The notes: generated by a model from the sequence alone, not told the origin. A DNA stretch of 64,000 nucleotides from Thermosphaera aggregans DSM 11486 (GCF_000092185.1 NC_014160.1:558001-622000); one strand, 5' to 3'; shown: positions 7,060 to 16,301, numbered from the stretch's first letter. Translations and numbers: made by a program.

Positions 7060-8583
7060 CTGAGGATTTTATTTGTAACAGGCATGGTGGCAAAGCCTCT
7101 TTTAGAGAAGATTGTGGCACAGCTCTCTGGCGTGGAAGCTAAGGTTTTATCGCTTCCAATACCCGTAGCCGCGATGATGACTAGCGAATATCTAGCCCGA
7201 GAACTTCCACGGTACCCTGAGTTCATTGAATGGGCTGACGTAATAATTGCTCCGGGCTTTACGAAAGGCAACTTGGAAGAAGTTGCCAAGAGAGTGGGAA
7301 AACCTGTTTATAAGGGGTGCTTGTACGCATACGACATCCCGATTATGATTGAATATTTAAAGAAGGGCGGGGAACTATCACCCATCAACCCATTAGACGA
7401 ACTATTAGCTGAGGAGAAAAGGAAAAGGGAGGAAAACATTCTAGCAGAGTTGAAGAGCCAAGCTGAAAACTCGTTTTTCGAGATAGGTGGAGAACCGGTC
7501 TCACACAAGTATCCTTTAATAATAGGCGAGGTTTTCGTTAACGAGAAGGCTGATTTTGACGCGATCGCCTCCAAGGCACGTAGGCTAGTATCACACGGGG
7601 CCGATATATTGGTAATAGGGTCCAGCCGTCTTCCATTCGATACTGTAGTCGAGTATTCGAGAAAGATTAAACAGCTAGTGAAGAAGCCGGTGGGGGTTGA
7701 CTACTTCCGCTTCGAAGCTTTCAGCTCACTCAGCGATGGAGAAGTAGACATGCTTTTAAGTTTTCCAGCCGGCTCAATACCCCGCTTTGATTCAAAGGAA
7801 GAGTTCCGCAAAACAGCCGTTGTCATAATCCCCGATCCGTTAGCCGCCACGGTTGAAGAGAAGATCTCCAGCTTGAGAACGGGTTTGAAATACGCTTTTC
7901 ACAAGGGTTTTGGAAAAGTAGTTCTCGACCCTGTCTTGAATCCTCCGCAACAAGGATTCATAGAATCGCTATACGCGTTTAAAACCGCGAGAAAAGAGTT
8001 TCCGAATCACCCGATATTAATGGGTGTGAGCAATTTTACAGAGTTAATCGACGCTGACAGTATCGGGGTAAACGCTACGTTAGCCAGCATTGGGGTTGAG
8101 GCAGGCGTAGACTTATTCCTAGTTACAGAAGAGAGCGATAAAACAGTTTTCTCCATTAAGGAGTTTAGGAGAGCGTTAGACATTGCCTTGCTTGCTAGAG
8201 AGATGGAGAAACCACCAAAGGATTTCTCAATAAACCTGCTCGTGTGTAAAAGCAAAAAGAGAAGGGGGTTGAAATCCCGGGAGCTAACAAACCCTGTTAA
8301 AGCCTCTCACCCATATTCCCTAAAAGCTGACCCATCCGGGTACTTCAAGATATATGTAGATCACGATCAAGAAGTTATAATCGTAGAGCATTATAAGCAT
8401 GGGTTTAATAAGCCGGATATTACCATAGTGGGGACGGAGCCCTCCGCAATATTTAGGGAAATCCTGGAGAGAAAGCTTGCCTCCAGCCCGGAACATTTCT
8501 ACTACCTTGGTAAAGAGCTCTGGAAAGCGAAAACCGCATTAAAGCTTGGCAAGGATTATATTCAAGATGAGGAACTCTTTTAA
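7060..8583 (+). CDS. Archaeal dihydropteroate-synthase-like protein (TIGR00284 type), probable CTG start
   Basis: The protein probably joins activated hydroxymethyl-dihydropterin to the ribofuranosylaminobenzene unit. It has an N-terminal nucleotide-binding-like domain (to about residue 110), a TIM-barrel DHPS-like domain (about 145-390) with VSHGADILVIGSS and VVLDPVLNPP strands, and a C-terminal extension with lysine-rich and beta-strand segments. The first ATG (7084) would cut off the first beta strand (RILFVTG). No ATG, GTG or TTG lies between the upstream stop (7051-7053) and that ATG. A CTG at 7060 lies exactly six bases after a GAGGTGA site, so I place the start there. The gene is in the same frame as its upstream neighbour. 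Confidence 0.8.
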   Translation: MRILFVTGMVAKPLLEKIVAQLSGVEAKVLSLPIPVAAMMTSEYLARELPRYPEFIEWADVIIAPGFTKGNLEEVAKRVGKPVYKGCLYAYDIPIMIEYLKKGGELSPINPLDELLAEEKRKREENILAELKSQAENSFFEIGGEPVSHKYPLIIGEVFVNEKADFDAIASKARRLVSHGADILVIGSSRLPFDTVVEYSRKIKQLVKKPVGVDYFRFEAFSSLSDGEVDMLLSFPAGSIPRFDSKEEFRKTAVVIIPDPLAATVEEKISSLRTGLKYAFHKGFGKVVLDPVLNPPQQGFIESLYAFKTARKEFPNHPILMGVSNFTELIDADSIGVNATLASIGVEAGVDLFLVTEESDKTVFSIKEFRRALDIALLAREMEKPPKDFSINLLVCKSKKRRGLKSRELTNPVKASHPYSLKADPSGYFKIYVDHDQEVIIVEHYKHGFNKPDITIVGTEPSAIFREILERKLASSPEHFYYLGKELWKAKTALKLGKDYIQDEELF

Positions 8584-8647
8584 ACGGCGTATCCTGTACT
8601 CTCTCAATCCACGCGTTTATTAGTGAGCAAAAATAATATCCTCATTA

Positions 8648-9421
8648 GTGATAGGTTTGCCCGAGAGTAATTTAATGCTGGAAGTAGACATCCTCCTATA
8701 TGTCCTACCCGAAGGTATTAAGAGAAACTCTCTTGTAATCATTGCCGGCGAAGGAGGTTCCGGCAAAAGCGCCCTCCTCGCTAATATCGCAAAATCAGTT
8801 GTTAAAAACAATGAGCCCTTACTCTACCTAGCGCTCGACGACGATCCAGCAACCATTGTAGACCAGCTTATCTCGTTCAACGTTGATGTTGAAAAAGCGT
8901 TTAACGAGGGAAGATTCGGGATTATTGACGGCTTCAGCTACTTGATAAAGGGGAAGAAGGGGAAGAGCCACCCCATGGTTCTTGACGAGGTAAACCCGGG
9001 GGACTTAGACAGCCTTGTCTACTCTCTCCTCAAACACGTTGACTACTTTAACATGAGAGGGCGGGGAATGGTGATGATAGACAGCCTTAACGAGATCATG
9101 ATCACCCTGGACCCAACAAGGATCATAGAGTTTGTGAAAACTATCAGGGCAAACATAGCGAAACACAGAGGCGTCACCACGATAGCAACACTTCACACTT
9201 CGACCGAGGACTTCCTCTCATACCTGCTAAACATTGAACACTTAGTTGATGGAATAATTGAAATGCAAACTCTTAAAGACAAGAACCTAGGGGAATTACA
9301 AATACCGTTGAGGCAAATGCTTGTGAGAAAGATGAAAGGCGTTCCTCACAGGGCAGTATGGACCCTCTTCACCATTGATAAGGAAGGAGTAAAACCCGTG
9401 GTTATTAAAACCTCAAAGTAA
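8648..9421 (+). CDS. RecA/KaiC-like P-loop ATPase
   Basis: The 257-residue protein is a single RecA-fold ATPase domain. It shows Walker A GEGGSGKSALL near residue 34, a strand with LALDDDPAT, Walker B GMVMIDSLNE near residue 140, and a later TIATLHT strand. There is no DNA-binding extension, so it belongs with the archaeal single-domain KaiC/GvpD-like ATPases rather than RadA. Start is GTG. It follows the pterin operon by about 65 bases and may be read from its own promoter. The substrate or partner is unknown. Confidence 0.78.
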   Translation: MIGLPESNLMLEVDILLYVLPEGIKRNSLVIIAGEGGSGKSALLANIAKSVVKNNEPLLYLALDDDPATIVDQLISFNVDVEKAFNEGRFGIIDGFSYLIKGKKGKSHPMVLDEVNPGDLDSLVYSLLKHVDYFNMRGRGMVMIDSLNEIMITLDPTRIIEFVKTIRANIAKHRGVTTIATLHTSTEDFLSYLLNIEHLVDGIIEMQTLKDKNLGELQIPLRQMLVRKMKGVPHRAVWTLFTIDKEGVKPVVIKTSK

Positions 9422-9457
9422 TATAGTATGATTCTGTTAAATCGTAGGGTGTAGTTC

Positions 9458-10636
9458 ATGCTTTTAAAAGGATTAAAAGTACTTGACTTAAGCCATACTT
9501 TAGCAGGCCCATTCGCGACAATGGTATTGGCCGACCTTGGCGCGGAGGTTATAAAGATAGAGTCTCCCTCCGGCGACGAGACACGGAGCTGGGCCCCGTT
9601 CGTTGACGGGGAAAGCTCGTACTACCTCTCGATTAACCGTGGAAAAAGAAGCGTGGTTGTAAACTTGAAAGACCCTAGAGGAGTGAAAATAATCCATGAT
9701 CTCGTTAAAAGGGTTCAAGTGGTCATAGAAAACTTCAGGCCGGGAGTAGCTGAGAAGCTCGGAGTCGACTATGAAACACTCGTCAAAATAAACCAAAACC
9801 TCATATATGCAAGCATCAAAGGCTTCAGTAAGAACAGCATTTACGAGGAAAAGCCCGCGTACGACCTTATAATCCAAGCGATGTCCGGGCTTATGACGAC
9901 GACCGGGGAAGAAGGCTCACCCCCGGTTAGAGTGAGCTTCGCGCTTTTCGACGTTATAACCGGGTTGACAATTGTCAACTACATTCTTGCAGGCCTATAC
10001 AGCGGCATAAGGCCGCTCAGAATTGAAGTCCCCATGTATGATGCCGCCATATTTTCAATGTGCTACGTTCCCATGATGTATTTGACTACTGGACGAAAGC
10101 CTAGAAGAATGGGGCATGCGCATCCTTCAATGGTTCCATACCAAGCCTTCCAAGACAAGCATGGGAAGTGGTTCATAGTGGCAGCCGCGAATGATAGGTT
10201 ATGGTTAAACCTTTGTAAAGCGATTGGGAGAGAAGACTTGGCGAGCGATCCAAGGTTTGCCACCAATCCTGAAAGGGTTAAGAACAGGGATGAGTTGATC
10301 AAGATTTTACAGGAAATTTTCCATGGAAACACTCGGGAATTTTGGATTGAAACATTGAGTAAATCGGGAGTCCCCGCGGCACCTGTGTATGAGATTGACG
10401 AAGTGTTTGAAGACCCTTACGTTAAAAACCAAGGAATAGTCTTCAAAGTCAGGCACCGTAAGCTTGGAGAAATACCGCAGCTCTCTTCACCAGGCTTCAT
10501 TAACGGCGCGAGAAGCAATAGCCTTACTCCCCCGCCAATGCTGGGACAGGATACGGTGGAAGTTTTAAAGGGGTTGGGTTACTCGGAGTCGGAGATAGAA
10601 GTACTGAGGAAAGAGGGAGTAGTATACTATCCATAG
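9458..10636 (+). CDS. Class III (CaiB/BaiF) acyl-CoA transferase
   Basis: Family III transferases exchange CoA between carboxylic acids through an aspartyl-CoA thioester in an interlocked dimer. The sequence has the N-terminal VLDLSHTLAGPFATMVLADLGAEVIK-type Rossmann start, the NFRPG loop near residue 92, and the likely catalytic Asp in PAYDLIIQA near residue 134. The length of 392 residues is normal. It is followed by the gamma-glutamyltranspeptidase homologue after 19 bases, suggesting cotranscription. The acid substrate cannot be told; formyl-, carnitine- and amino-acid-derived acyl groups are all known in the family. Confidence 0.85.
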   Translation: MLLKGLKVLDLSHTLAGPFATMVLADLGAEVIKIESPSGDETRSWAPFVDGESSYYLSINRGKRSVVVNLKDPRGVKIIHDLVKRVQVVIENFRPGVAEKLGVDYETLVKINQNLIYASIKGFSKNSIYEEKPAYDLIIQAMSGLMTTTGEEGSPPVRVSFALFDVITGLTIVNYILAGLYSGIRPLRIEVPMYDAAIFSMCYVPMMYLTTGRKPRRMGHAHPSMVPYQAFQDKHGKWFIVAAANDRLWLNLCKAIGREDLASDPRFATNPERVKNRDELIKILQEIFHGNTREFWIETLSKSGVPAAPVYEIDEVFEDPYVKNQGIVFKVRHRKLGEIPQLSSPGFINGARSNSLTPPPMLGQDTVEVLKGLGYSESEIEVLRKEGVVYYP

Positions 10637-10655
10637 GATTAGAGAGTGGCGGCAT

Positions 10656-12143
10656 ATGCCGGTGAAGATAGCTCAGGGAGAGAAAGGGGTATCCGCTGAT
10701 CATTACTTAGCTGTTAAAGCAGGCATTGAAATTCTCGAGCAAGGAGGAAACGCCTTCGATGCCGCGATAGCGGTTAGCAGCGTTCTCTCAGTTGTCCAGC
10801 CGCAAATGGGAGGCCCAGGCGGCGATGGATTCCTACTGGGATTCCTGGATCAGGATGTAATAGCCTACTCTTCGTCGGGGAGGTCTCCCTCAGGGTTCAA
10901 CCCTGAGAGATTCATCCAGGAAAAACCGGTAGCGGGACCATTAACAGTGACTGTTCCGGGGCTTGTCTACCTCTGGGGCATGGTTAACGAGGAATATGGT
11001 ACTCTCCCCATGTCTACCTTGTTGAAGCCTGCGATCAGTCTAGCCTACAATGGCTTTAGGGCAGGCTGGTTCCTGGCGTCATCCGTGAAAGCTCGAAGGG
11101 ATATTCTTTCAAACTATAAGTGGGCCAAGTATTACATGGGACTTTCCCACGGTGATTTAGTGGTTAACAGGGATGCGGGTAGAACGCTTAGAATCATAGC
11201 TACTAGGGGTTGGGACGAGTTCTATCATGGAAAACTGGCTGAAGAGTTGGTGAGTGAGCTGCAAGAACAGGGGGTCGACCTGGGCTTGGAGGACTTTATG
11301 GAGCATGAGGGATTCAGGGTGACTCCTTTGAAGCTCGAGCTTGATGGAAGAACATTCTACGAGCTTCCTCCCAACTCTCAAGGTATAACGACTTTAAACT
11401 TGATAACAGCGCTCCACGAGCTTGGCTTGGACAGGTATGGGTTCAACGATCCTCAAAGAATTCTCGCATGGTCCGAGCCTGTTGAGAAATCATACTTGTT
11501 TAGAGATAATTTTATAGGAGACCCTGACTACATGGTGGTTAATCCTTACGAGTACCTGCACTACGGGAAAATCAAGGATGTAAAAACATTCGCTACTGAA
11601 GGCTTAGGCGGTGGCGACACGACTTTCTTCGTAGTTTCCGATGGGGAGGCCGTTATGGGCTTCATACAGAGCTTATTCCACCCATTTGGCTCCGGGCTCA
11701 TGATGGGCGGTTTCCCAGTGCAAAACAGGGGAATCGGGTTCGCGAAGACTAAGGGTTTACCTAATAGCCCAGCCCCCAAGAAGCTTCCTCTTCACACGTT
11801 ATCAATACTTGGGATTGATGCCGAGGAGGGCAAATATATCATAGGATGTGTCGGGGGAGACTATAGGCCGCAGCTTCATTTGCGAGTGTATGAGAACCTC
11901 TTCATATATAACATGGATCTTGCTGAGGCGCTAGATGCTCCGAGGTTCATTTATACTAAACCTTATGTTAAGCAAACCGTTGAAGTAGAGCCTCCGCTTA
12001 ACACGGTTGAGACAGGTAAGATTTCATTAGTGTTGACTAGACCCTACGGAACACATGGCCACGTCCACGTTGCTATTAAGAAGAAGGGATATGTGGTTTT
12101 AGGCAACGATCCAAGGAGCGAGGGGATTGCTATTGCTTTGTAA
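10656..12143 (+). CDS. Gamma-glutamyltranspeptidase family protein, cytoplasmic
   Basis: The Ntn-hydrolase GGT family hydrolyses or transfers gamma-glutamyl groups after self-cleavage before a Thr. The protein shows the EILEQGGNAFDAAIA start motif, the GGPGGDGF segment near residue 52, and a cleavage region GGGDTTFFVV with the likely nucleophile Thr322, then a small-subunit end of about 170 residues with a GGDYRPQ strand. No signal peptide is visible, unlike bacterial periplasmic enzymes, so it should act inside the cell. It ends convergently with mptG, overlapping by 14 bases. Its partner gene is the CoA transferase. Substrate unknown. Confidence 0.85.
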   Translation: MPVKIAQGEKGVSADHYLAVKAGIEILEQGGNAFDAAIAVSSVLSVVQPQMGGPGGDGFLLGFLDQDVIAYSSSGRSPSGFNPERFIQEKPVAGPLTVTVPGLVYLWGMVNEEYGTLPMSTLLKPAISLAYNGFRAGWFLASSVKARRDILSNYKWAKYYMGLSHGDLVVNRDAGRTLRIIATRGWDEFYHGKLAEELVSELQEQGVDLGLEDFMEHEGFRVTPLKLELDGRTFYELPPNSQGITTLNLITALHELGLDRYGFNDPQRILAWSEPVEKSYLFRDNFIGDPDYMVVNPYEYLHYGKIKDVKTFATEGLGGGDTTFFVVSDGEAVMGFIQSLFHPFGSGLMMGGFPVQNRGIGFAKTKGLPNSPAPKKLPLHTLSILGIDAEEGKYIIGCVGGDYRPQLHLRVYENLFIYNMDLAEALDAPRFIYTKPYVKQTVEVEPPLNTVETGKISLVLTRPYGTHGHVHVAIKKKGYVVLGNDPRSEGIAIAL

Positions 12144-13065
12144 TGGTTAAGAGTGCGCCGGAGTTATCTGGCTCAACTATTAAAACATCACCGCTCACCA
12201 TGCTGGAGACACGGTTTCTTATCTCGTAGGGGTTTTCACCAGGAGGGATTACCCCGTAGACCGCGGGACCCCACGAGGACTGGCCTACCCCTCTAACACC
12301 CAGCTTCTTTAAAATGTCAACCACTTTTTCGGAATGCTTCGAGAAAACACCTCCTTGATACTTGCTGAACATTTTCCCGACAACCAGCTGGAGCTTTTCT
12401 AAACCCTCGTAGAAACCTTCAACATCTTCCTCGATGATTGAGGGTATCAATTCAACGAATAAGTGGTATGATGCTTCGTGAATTAACGACTCGGGAATGG
12501 TTTCGACAGCCTCGAAAACCTTATTCTCCTCCTCATCGCTTAAGCCGCGCCCTTCAGGTATTACTATGATAAACCTCCAATCCTCAGGGAACCTTAACCT
12601 CATGTAAAGCGTTGCAGAGTCCTTCCCTTTCACGCCGGAGTCAACGATAAACCCTCCATACTGGAATGCGTATTTTCCTATGCCGGAAACCCTTCCAATG
12701 TTTAAAACGGATGAGACTTCCTCAATGTTGAAAGGGATATCATTGGCTGCGAGAAGACCTTTGGCTACCGAGAGAAGCAGTTGCGTTGTCGAACCCAGGC
12801 CAACGTGCTTCGGAATAGTCTTCCTTACTTCTACTTCTCCCTTCCGCAAATCATACTTTTCTATGAGTGGTGTTAGCTTCACCCCTACTTCTTCAGATCT
12901 GGGCCCTCTGAAGGATAATTCCTTATTCTTTCTAACAACAACTTCAACCCGGGGTTTGTTTACGGCTAATCCGGCTCCCAGGTAGAGTCTGAGATCTCTT
13001 CTAAAAGGATTGATCATTCCAAAGTGAAGACGGGCAGGCGCCGAAACAGTTATTTCCTCAGCCAA
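12130..13065 (-). CDS. mptG: Beta-ribofuranosylaminobenzene 5'-phosphate synthase, MptG
   Basis: MptG joins 4-aminobenzoate (or 4-hydroxybenzoate) and PRPP to beta-RFA-P, the committed step towards methanopterin-like C1 carriers. It belongs to the GHMP kinase superfamily. Visible marks are the N-terminal PARLHFGMINP, the glycine-rich loop PKHVGLGSTTQLLLSVA near residue 90, RVSGIGKYAFQYGGFIVD near 150, and the late VGQSSWGPAVYG segment. The length of 311 residues is typical. It is downstream of the DUF447 gene with a 16-base overlap, forming a DUF1464-DUF447-mptG operon opposite the main pterin operon. Confidence 0.9.
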   Translation of the reverse strand: MAEEITVSAPARLHFGMINPFRRDLRLYLGAGLAVNKPRVEVVVRKNKELSFRGPRSEEVGVKLTPLIEKYDLRKGEVEVRKTIPKHVGLGSTTQLLLSVAKGLLAANDIPFNIEEVSSVLNIGRVSGIGKYAFQYGGFIVDSGVKGKDSATLYMRLRFPEDWRFIIVIPEGRGLSDEEENKVFEAVETIPESLIHEASYHLFVELIPSIIEEDVEGFYEGLEKLQLVVGKMFSKYQGGVFSKHSEKVVDILKKLGVRGVGQSSWGPAVYGVIPPGENPYEIRNRVSSMVSGDVLIVEPDNSGALLTITKQ

Positions 13066-13679
13066 CCTGAAACCATCTCCTTCAACTTGTTCGCAATCCC
13101 TAATTCAGCCTGATCCATACATGTTTTATTTACTATTTCATATGAATAGTCGAGCGATTTCTCGAAACGGTTCAGGAGGTCTCCGGCTCCTTCCTTGATT
13201 GATACGTCTCGGATTTTCGATGCATAGATTATCATTTCTATAAGAAACGCTCTGCACCTCGAATAAGGCTCAATATTATCACAGTACAAAGGATTATCCA
13301 TGATTTTCTCAATGTTGTAGTCAAAAAGAAGCACTTCACCCTGTGGTGAGAACTTTCTCCTCTTCATCATTATGTAGCCATAGGCCTTTCTTAACACGGG
13401 GTAGCCATTTATGAATTCCACTTCATCTTTAGGAATGCCGCCTGTCTGCTCCTTGAATGTTGATAGAAAGAATAGATATGGGTCGTCTGTGATGTTCAGA
13501 ACGGCTTCAGGGTATATGGTTAACAGCGAGGAGGTTTTCGCAGAACTATACACTTTTAGCTTGACAACCCCGTTGACTATTTGAAAGCCGAGTGGGGTGA
13601 AATAGGGTTGCTCGCCAGCTAAAACACTCACGATACCTTCATACCACACCTTTTCCCTAATCTTCAAGAACTCCACCAT
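13050..13679 (-). CDS. DUF447 family FMN-binding split-barrel protein
   Basis: The 209-residue protein fits DUF447, an archaeal family with an FMN-binding split-barrel fold. It begins with KVWYEGIVSV, followed by a strand FTPLGFQIVNG and a YSSAKTSSLL turn typical of that barrel. The C-terminal third is helical with an NKTCMDQAELGIANKL-type end. Members often lie next to mptG in archaea, so a reductive or modification step in pterin synthesis is plausible, but no reaction is established as far as I know. It overlaps DUF1464 and mptG at both ends, which supports coupled translation. Confidence 0.8.
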   Translation of the reverse strand: MVEFLKIREKVWYEGIVSVLAGEQPYFTPLGFQIVNGVVKLKVYSSAKTSSLLTIYPEAVLNITDDPYLFFLSTFKEQTGGIPKDEVEFINGYPVLRKAYGYIMMKRRKFSPQGEVLLFDYNIEKIMDNPLYCDNIEPYSRCRAFLIEMIIYASKIRDVSIKEGAGDLLNRFEKSLDYSYEIVNKTCMDQAELGIANKLKEMVSGWLRK

Positions 13680-14854
13680 GAAGTGTTCAAGGGCTGGGTC
13701 CTAAACCCTACTCCCCTGAGCCGGAGGAAATTCCTGCCCAGCCTGCTTTCAAAGAAGGCGGGAATTAAGACATAGTCTAAGGCACTTCCCACAGCTTCAC
13801 CTACTTTTACATGGGTGATAAGGTCTTTGAACACCCCACCTGTTAAGCCATCCCCGACTACGGAATACCCTTGAGCCGTTTCCTTGACGCTTCTAGCCCC
13901 TGGTAATCCCTTCATAACCTTTACTTTGCTAATTCCTCCCAATCTCTTCTCCAATTCAACCCTGATTCCAGGGATTCTCGAAACCCTCCCTGAGAGCAGG
14001 ATTAAATCAGGGTTCTTAACACTGTGGATTATCTGGTGAACAGCTTTAACAACCCCCTCAATAAAAGCCTCAAGGCATATCTTGCTTCTCCAGTCGCTAC
14101 CGGACTTCTCTACCATGTCTTCAGGAGTAGACACTCCTATCAATGGGCCGCATCCTGTTGTGAAAACATCTTTCTTATCGAGTTTTCCAATTGACTGGGC
14201 AACCTCTAAGTCTAACGCCCCAGCTGTCAGGAACCCTGGCCCCGGCGTGAATGAGCCTCCAATACCATCAACGATTAAGCCTTTTTCAACCCCTATCACC
14301 GCATTATATCCGAATCCGAGCTCGACATGTATGTAATTAACATGCTCGTAGTCGACGCCCAAAGTACTCGCTACTTCATGAATACCTAAAACAGTTACCG
14401 CAAGCTTGTCAGCAGTACCCATATCTATTTTATTAATCTTTCGGTGAAGCGGAACTGTGGGTAGGTTAATAACCCCTGGAATAAGTATCTTTTTCGCCTC
14501 AAGCTCGTATAGTTTCTCTACGAGCCTCACCATGGCAAAATATATTTTAGCGCCTATGATTCCTTTTTCAAAGCTCTCCAATATTTCCTCGCGCGTCGTA
14601 GCCAGGACGAACGTATAATACCATTCCTCCAGTAGTTCTCGCGGAATCCGTTCCAAATCCATTGGCTCAACTCCATACCCCGAGGGCACGACTACGACGT
14701 CGAAAGGCTTAAGTTCCGATATTTCTTCAAGGACTGTCTCAGGATTGGAAGCAACCTTACTGGTTTCGATAGATGCTTCGCCAACTACTTCCCCGTTGTC
14801 GAGAAGACAGAGATCCATGGTTTTTGTACCAGGGTCTATCCCCAAGACCCTCAT
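13664..14854 (-). CDS. DUF1464 family ASKHA-type protein, possible sugar or acid kinase
   Basis: The 396-residue protein has an ASKHA (actin/hexokinase/acetate kinase) layout. A phosphate-1 loop, GIDPGTKTMDLCLLD, stands at the N-terminus. The second lobe starts near residue 165 with a VELGFGYNAVIGVEKGLIVDG-like phosphate-2 region, and an adenosine-type LLSGRVSRIPG loop lies near residue 290. This is the archaeal DUF1464 family, sometimes described as predicted butyrate kinase. Being first in an operon with DUF447 and mptG, it may phosphorylate a pathway intermediate. That is inference; the substrate is unknown. Confidence 0.78.
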   Translation of the reverse strand: MRVLGIDPGTKTMDLCLLDNGEVVGEASIETSKVASNPETVLEEISELKPFDVVVVPSGYGVEPMDLERIPRELLEEWYYTFVLATTREEILESFEKGIIGAKIYFAMVRLVEKLYELEAKKILIPGVINLPTVPLHRKINKIDMGTADKLAVTVLGIHEVASTLGVDYEHVNYIHVELGFGYNAVIGVEKGLIVDGIGGSFTPGPGFLTAGALDLEVAQSIGKLDKKDVFTTGCGPLIGVSTPEDMVEKSGSDWRSKICLEAFIEGVVKAVHQIIHSVKNPDLILLSGRVSRIPGIRVELEKRLGGISKVKVMKGLPGARSVKETAQGYSVVGDGLTGGVFKDLITHVKVGEAVGSALDYVLIPAFFESRLGRNFLRLRGVGFRTQPLNTSWWSS

Positions 14855-14860
14855 GCCGGG

Positions 14861-16291
14861 TCACCTGTTCAAGGGTTTATTCCCCATTCTGTGAAGCATT
14901 ATTTTTTCTTGATGCCTAAATAAGGGGGCAGCCCACGAGCCTCTGTGAACCCATCCGTACATGGCTAGGCCGGAGAAGTAGTTGCTTAAAGCCATAGCCA
15001 GCCAAATACCCACTGTTCCCCATCCTAGCTGATTAGACAGGAAGTATCCGAGAGCCAATCTTACCCCCCACAGCCTTACGACGCCCACTACCGTCGGGAT
15101 AAACGTCTTACCGGAGCCTCTTCCAACCGACATGCCTATGAAGAATAAGGTGAAGAATGGGAGGCTTGGAAGAAATAATGAAACAAATCTTTCTGCTTCA
15201 GCGTAGACTGCTGCATTGCTGGTGAATATGTTGATGAAAAAGCCCCTAAATATGAACACTATCATGGATGCGATGCCCGTAGAAACGGCAATGTACAGCG
15301 AGGCCAGCCTCGCTATTTTCCTGGCACGCTCAATGAGATTGGCGCCCAGCGCCTGACCAATCATCACCGCCACGCTACTTGTAAACCCCCATAAAAAAGC
15401 GTCGGCTAGATCCATCAGCAAAAACCCTATAGCGGCAGCCGTAGCAGCATACTCGCCGTATTGATTGATCAACGCGTTTTGAAACATGAAGGCGAGAGAG
15501 TTGGAAGCCATCATTAGTGTAACTGGTGCACCTATTTTAAAGCTCATCAACACCCATTCTTTTTCTAGGCGTCTTGTCAACTTAGGGGTTAGATAAGGAT
15601 ATCTTTTATTCAGAAACACCATAAGAGCTACCAATCCTGAAAATCTTGCCAGTACCGTGGCTGTAGCTGCTCCGACCGCGCCCATGGGAGGGATTATGTA
15701 AGCCCCGTTGATTCTTAAGCCTATAATGAATGGCGGATCCAGGATGAAGTTTGCTATTGCTGCGACCAGGTTTACGTAGGCCGGGGTTCTCGTGTCACCT
15801 ATCGACTGAAGAATCGTTGAATAAGTAAGCGTTAGAGCCGATAGCACTATGTCTATCGCGATAATTCCGGAATACCCTAAAACATCATCGTACAGTGCAG
15901 GCGGCGTTTGAACGATGTATCTGAAAATGAATGGTCTAAGATAGAAGTAAGCTATCGCAAGCACCGCGTTAAGCGATAAAGAGACCGTCACGAACTGTGA
16001 AACGATCTTGTGGGCTTCCTCATATCTTCTCCCACCTACTAATTGACTGATAATTGCAAGGTTTGCAGCCATCAACCCATTTATAATAGCATTAAGAAAC
16101 ATGAAGGTTGGCCACACTTGTCTTGGAACAGCCAGAGCTATCTCACTGTATCTGCTAAGCCAGAATGAATCAACCAGGTTGTACGAGATATTAACTAACT
16201 GAACCAGCATTAACGGGAGGCCGAGCCACAGCAGGGTCTTACCGATCGGGCCGTTTAAAATATTGTCTCTAAACTTCCCGAGGGACTCCAT
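14861..16291 (-). CDS. MATE family multidrug/organic cation exporter
   Basis: The protein has about 12 hydrophobic segments in two similar halves, as in NorM/DinF-type MATE antiporters, which export cationic compounds with Na+ or H+. The first half contains the LPLMLVQLVNISYNLVDSFW helix and the Q-rich IISQLVGGRR loop; the second half repeats this with VAVMIGQALGANLIERA near residue 320. I place the start at the ATG at 16291, after the stop of the HAD gene; an in-frame TTG at 16315 would overlap it. It is cotranscribed with the HAD and MoaB genes by spacing. Substrate unknown. Confidence 0.85.
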   Translation of the reverse strand: MESLGKFRDNILNGPIGKTLLWLGLPLMLVQLVNISYNLVDSFWLSRYSEIALAVPRQVWPTFMFLNAIINGLMAANLAIISQLVGGRRYEEAHKIVSQFVTVSLSLNAVLAIAYFYLRPFIFRYIVQTPPALYDDVLGYSGIIAIDIVLSALTLTYSTILQSIGDTRTPAYVNLVAAIANFILDPPFIIGLRINGAYIIPPMGAVGAATATVLARFSGLVALMVFLNKRYPYLTPKLTRRLEKEWVLMSFKIGAPVTLMMASNSLAFMFQNALINQYGEYAATAAAIGFLLMDLADAFLWGFTSSVAVMIGQALGANLIERARKIARLASLYIAVSTGIASMIVFIFRGFFINIFTSNAAVYAEAERFVSLFLPSLPFFTLFFIGMSVGRGSGKTFIPTVVGVVRLWGVRLALGYFLSNQLGWGTVGIWLAMALSNYFSGLAMYGWVHRGSWAAPLFRHQEKIMLHRMGNKPLNR

Positions 16292-16301
16292 ATAAATCGC
16301 C

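Noticed and set aside
9458-9877. Long minus-strand frame inside the CoA transferase gene
   Set aside because: It is the shadow of a well-supported gene on the other strand and shows no family features.
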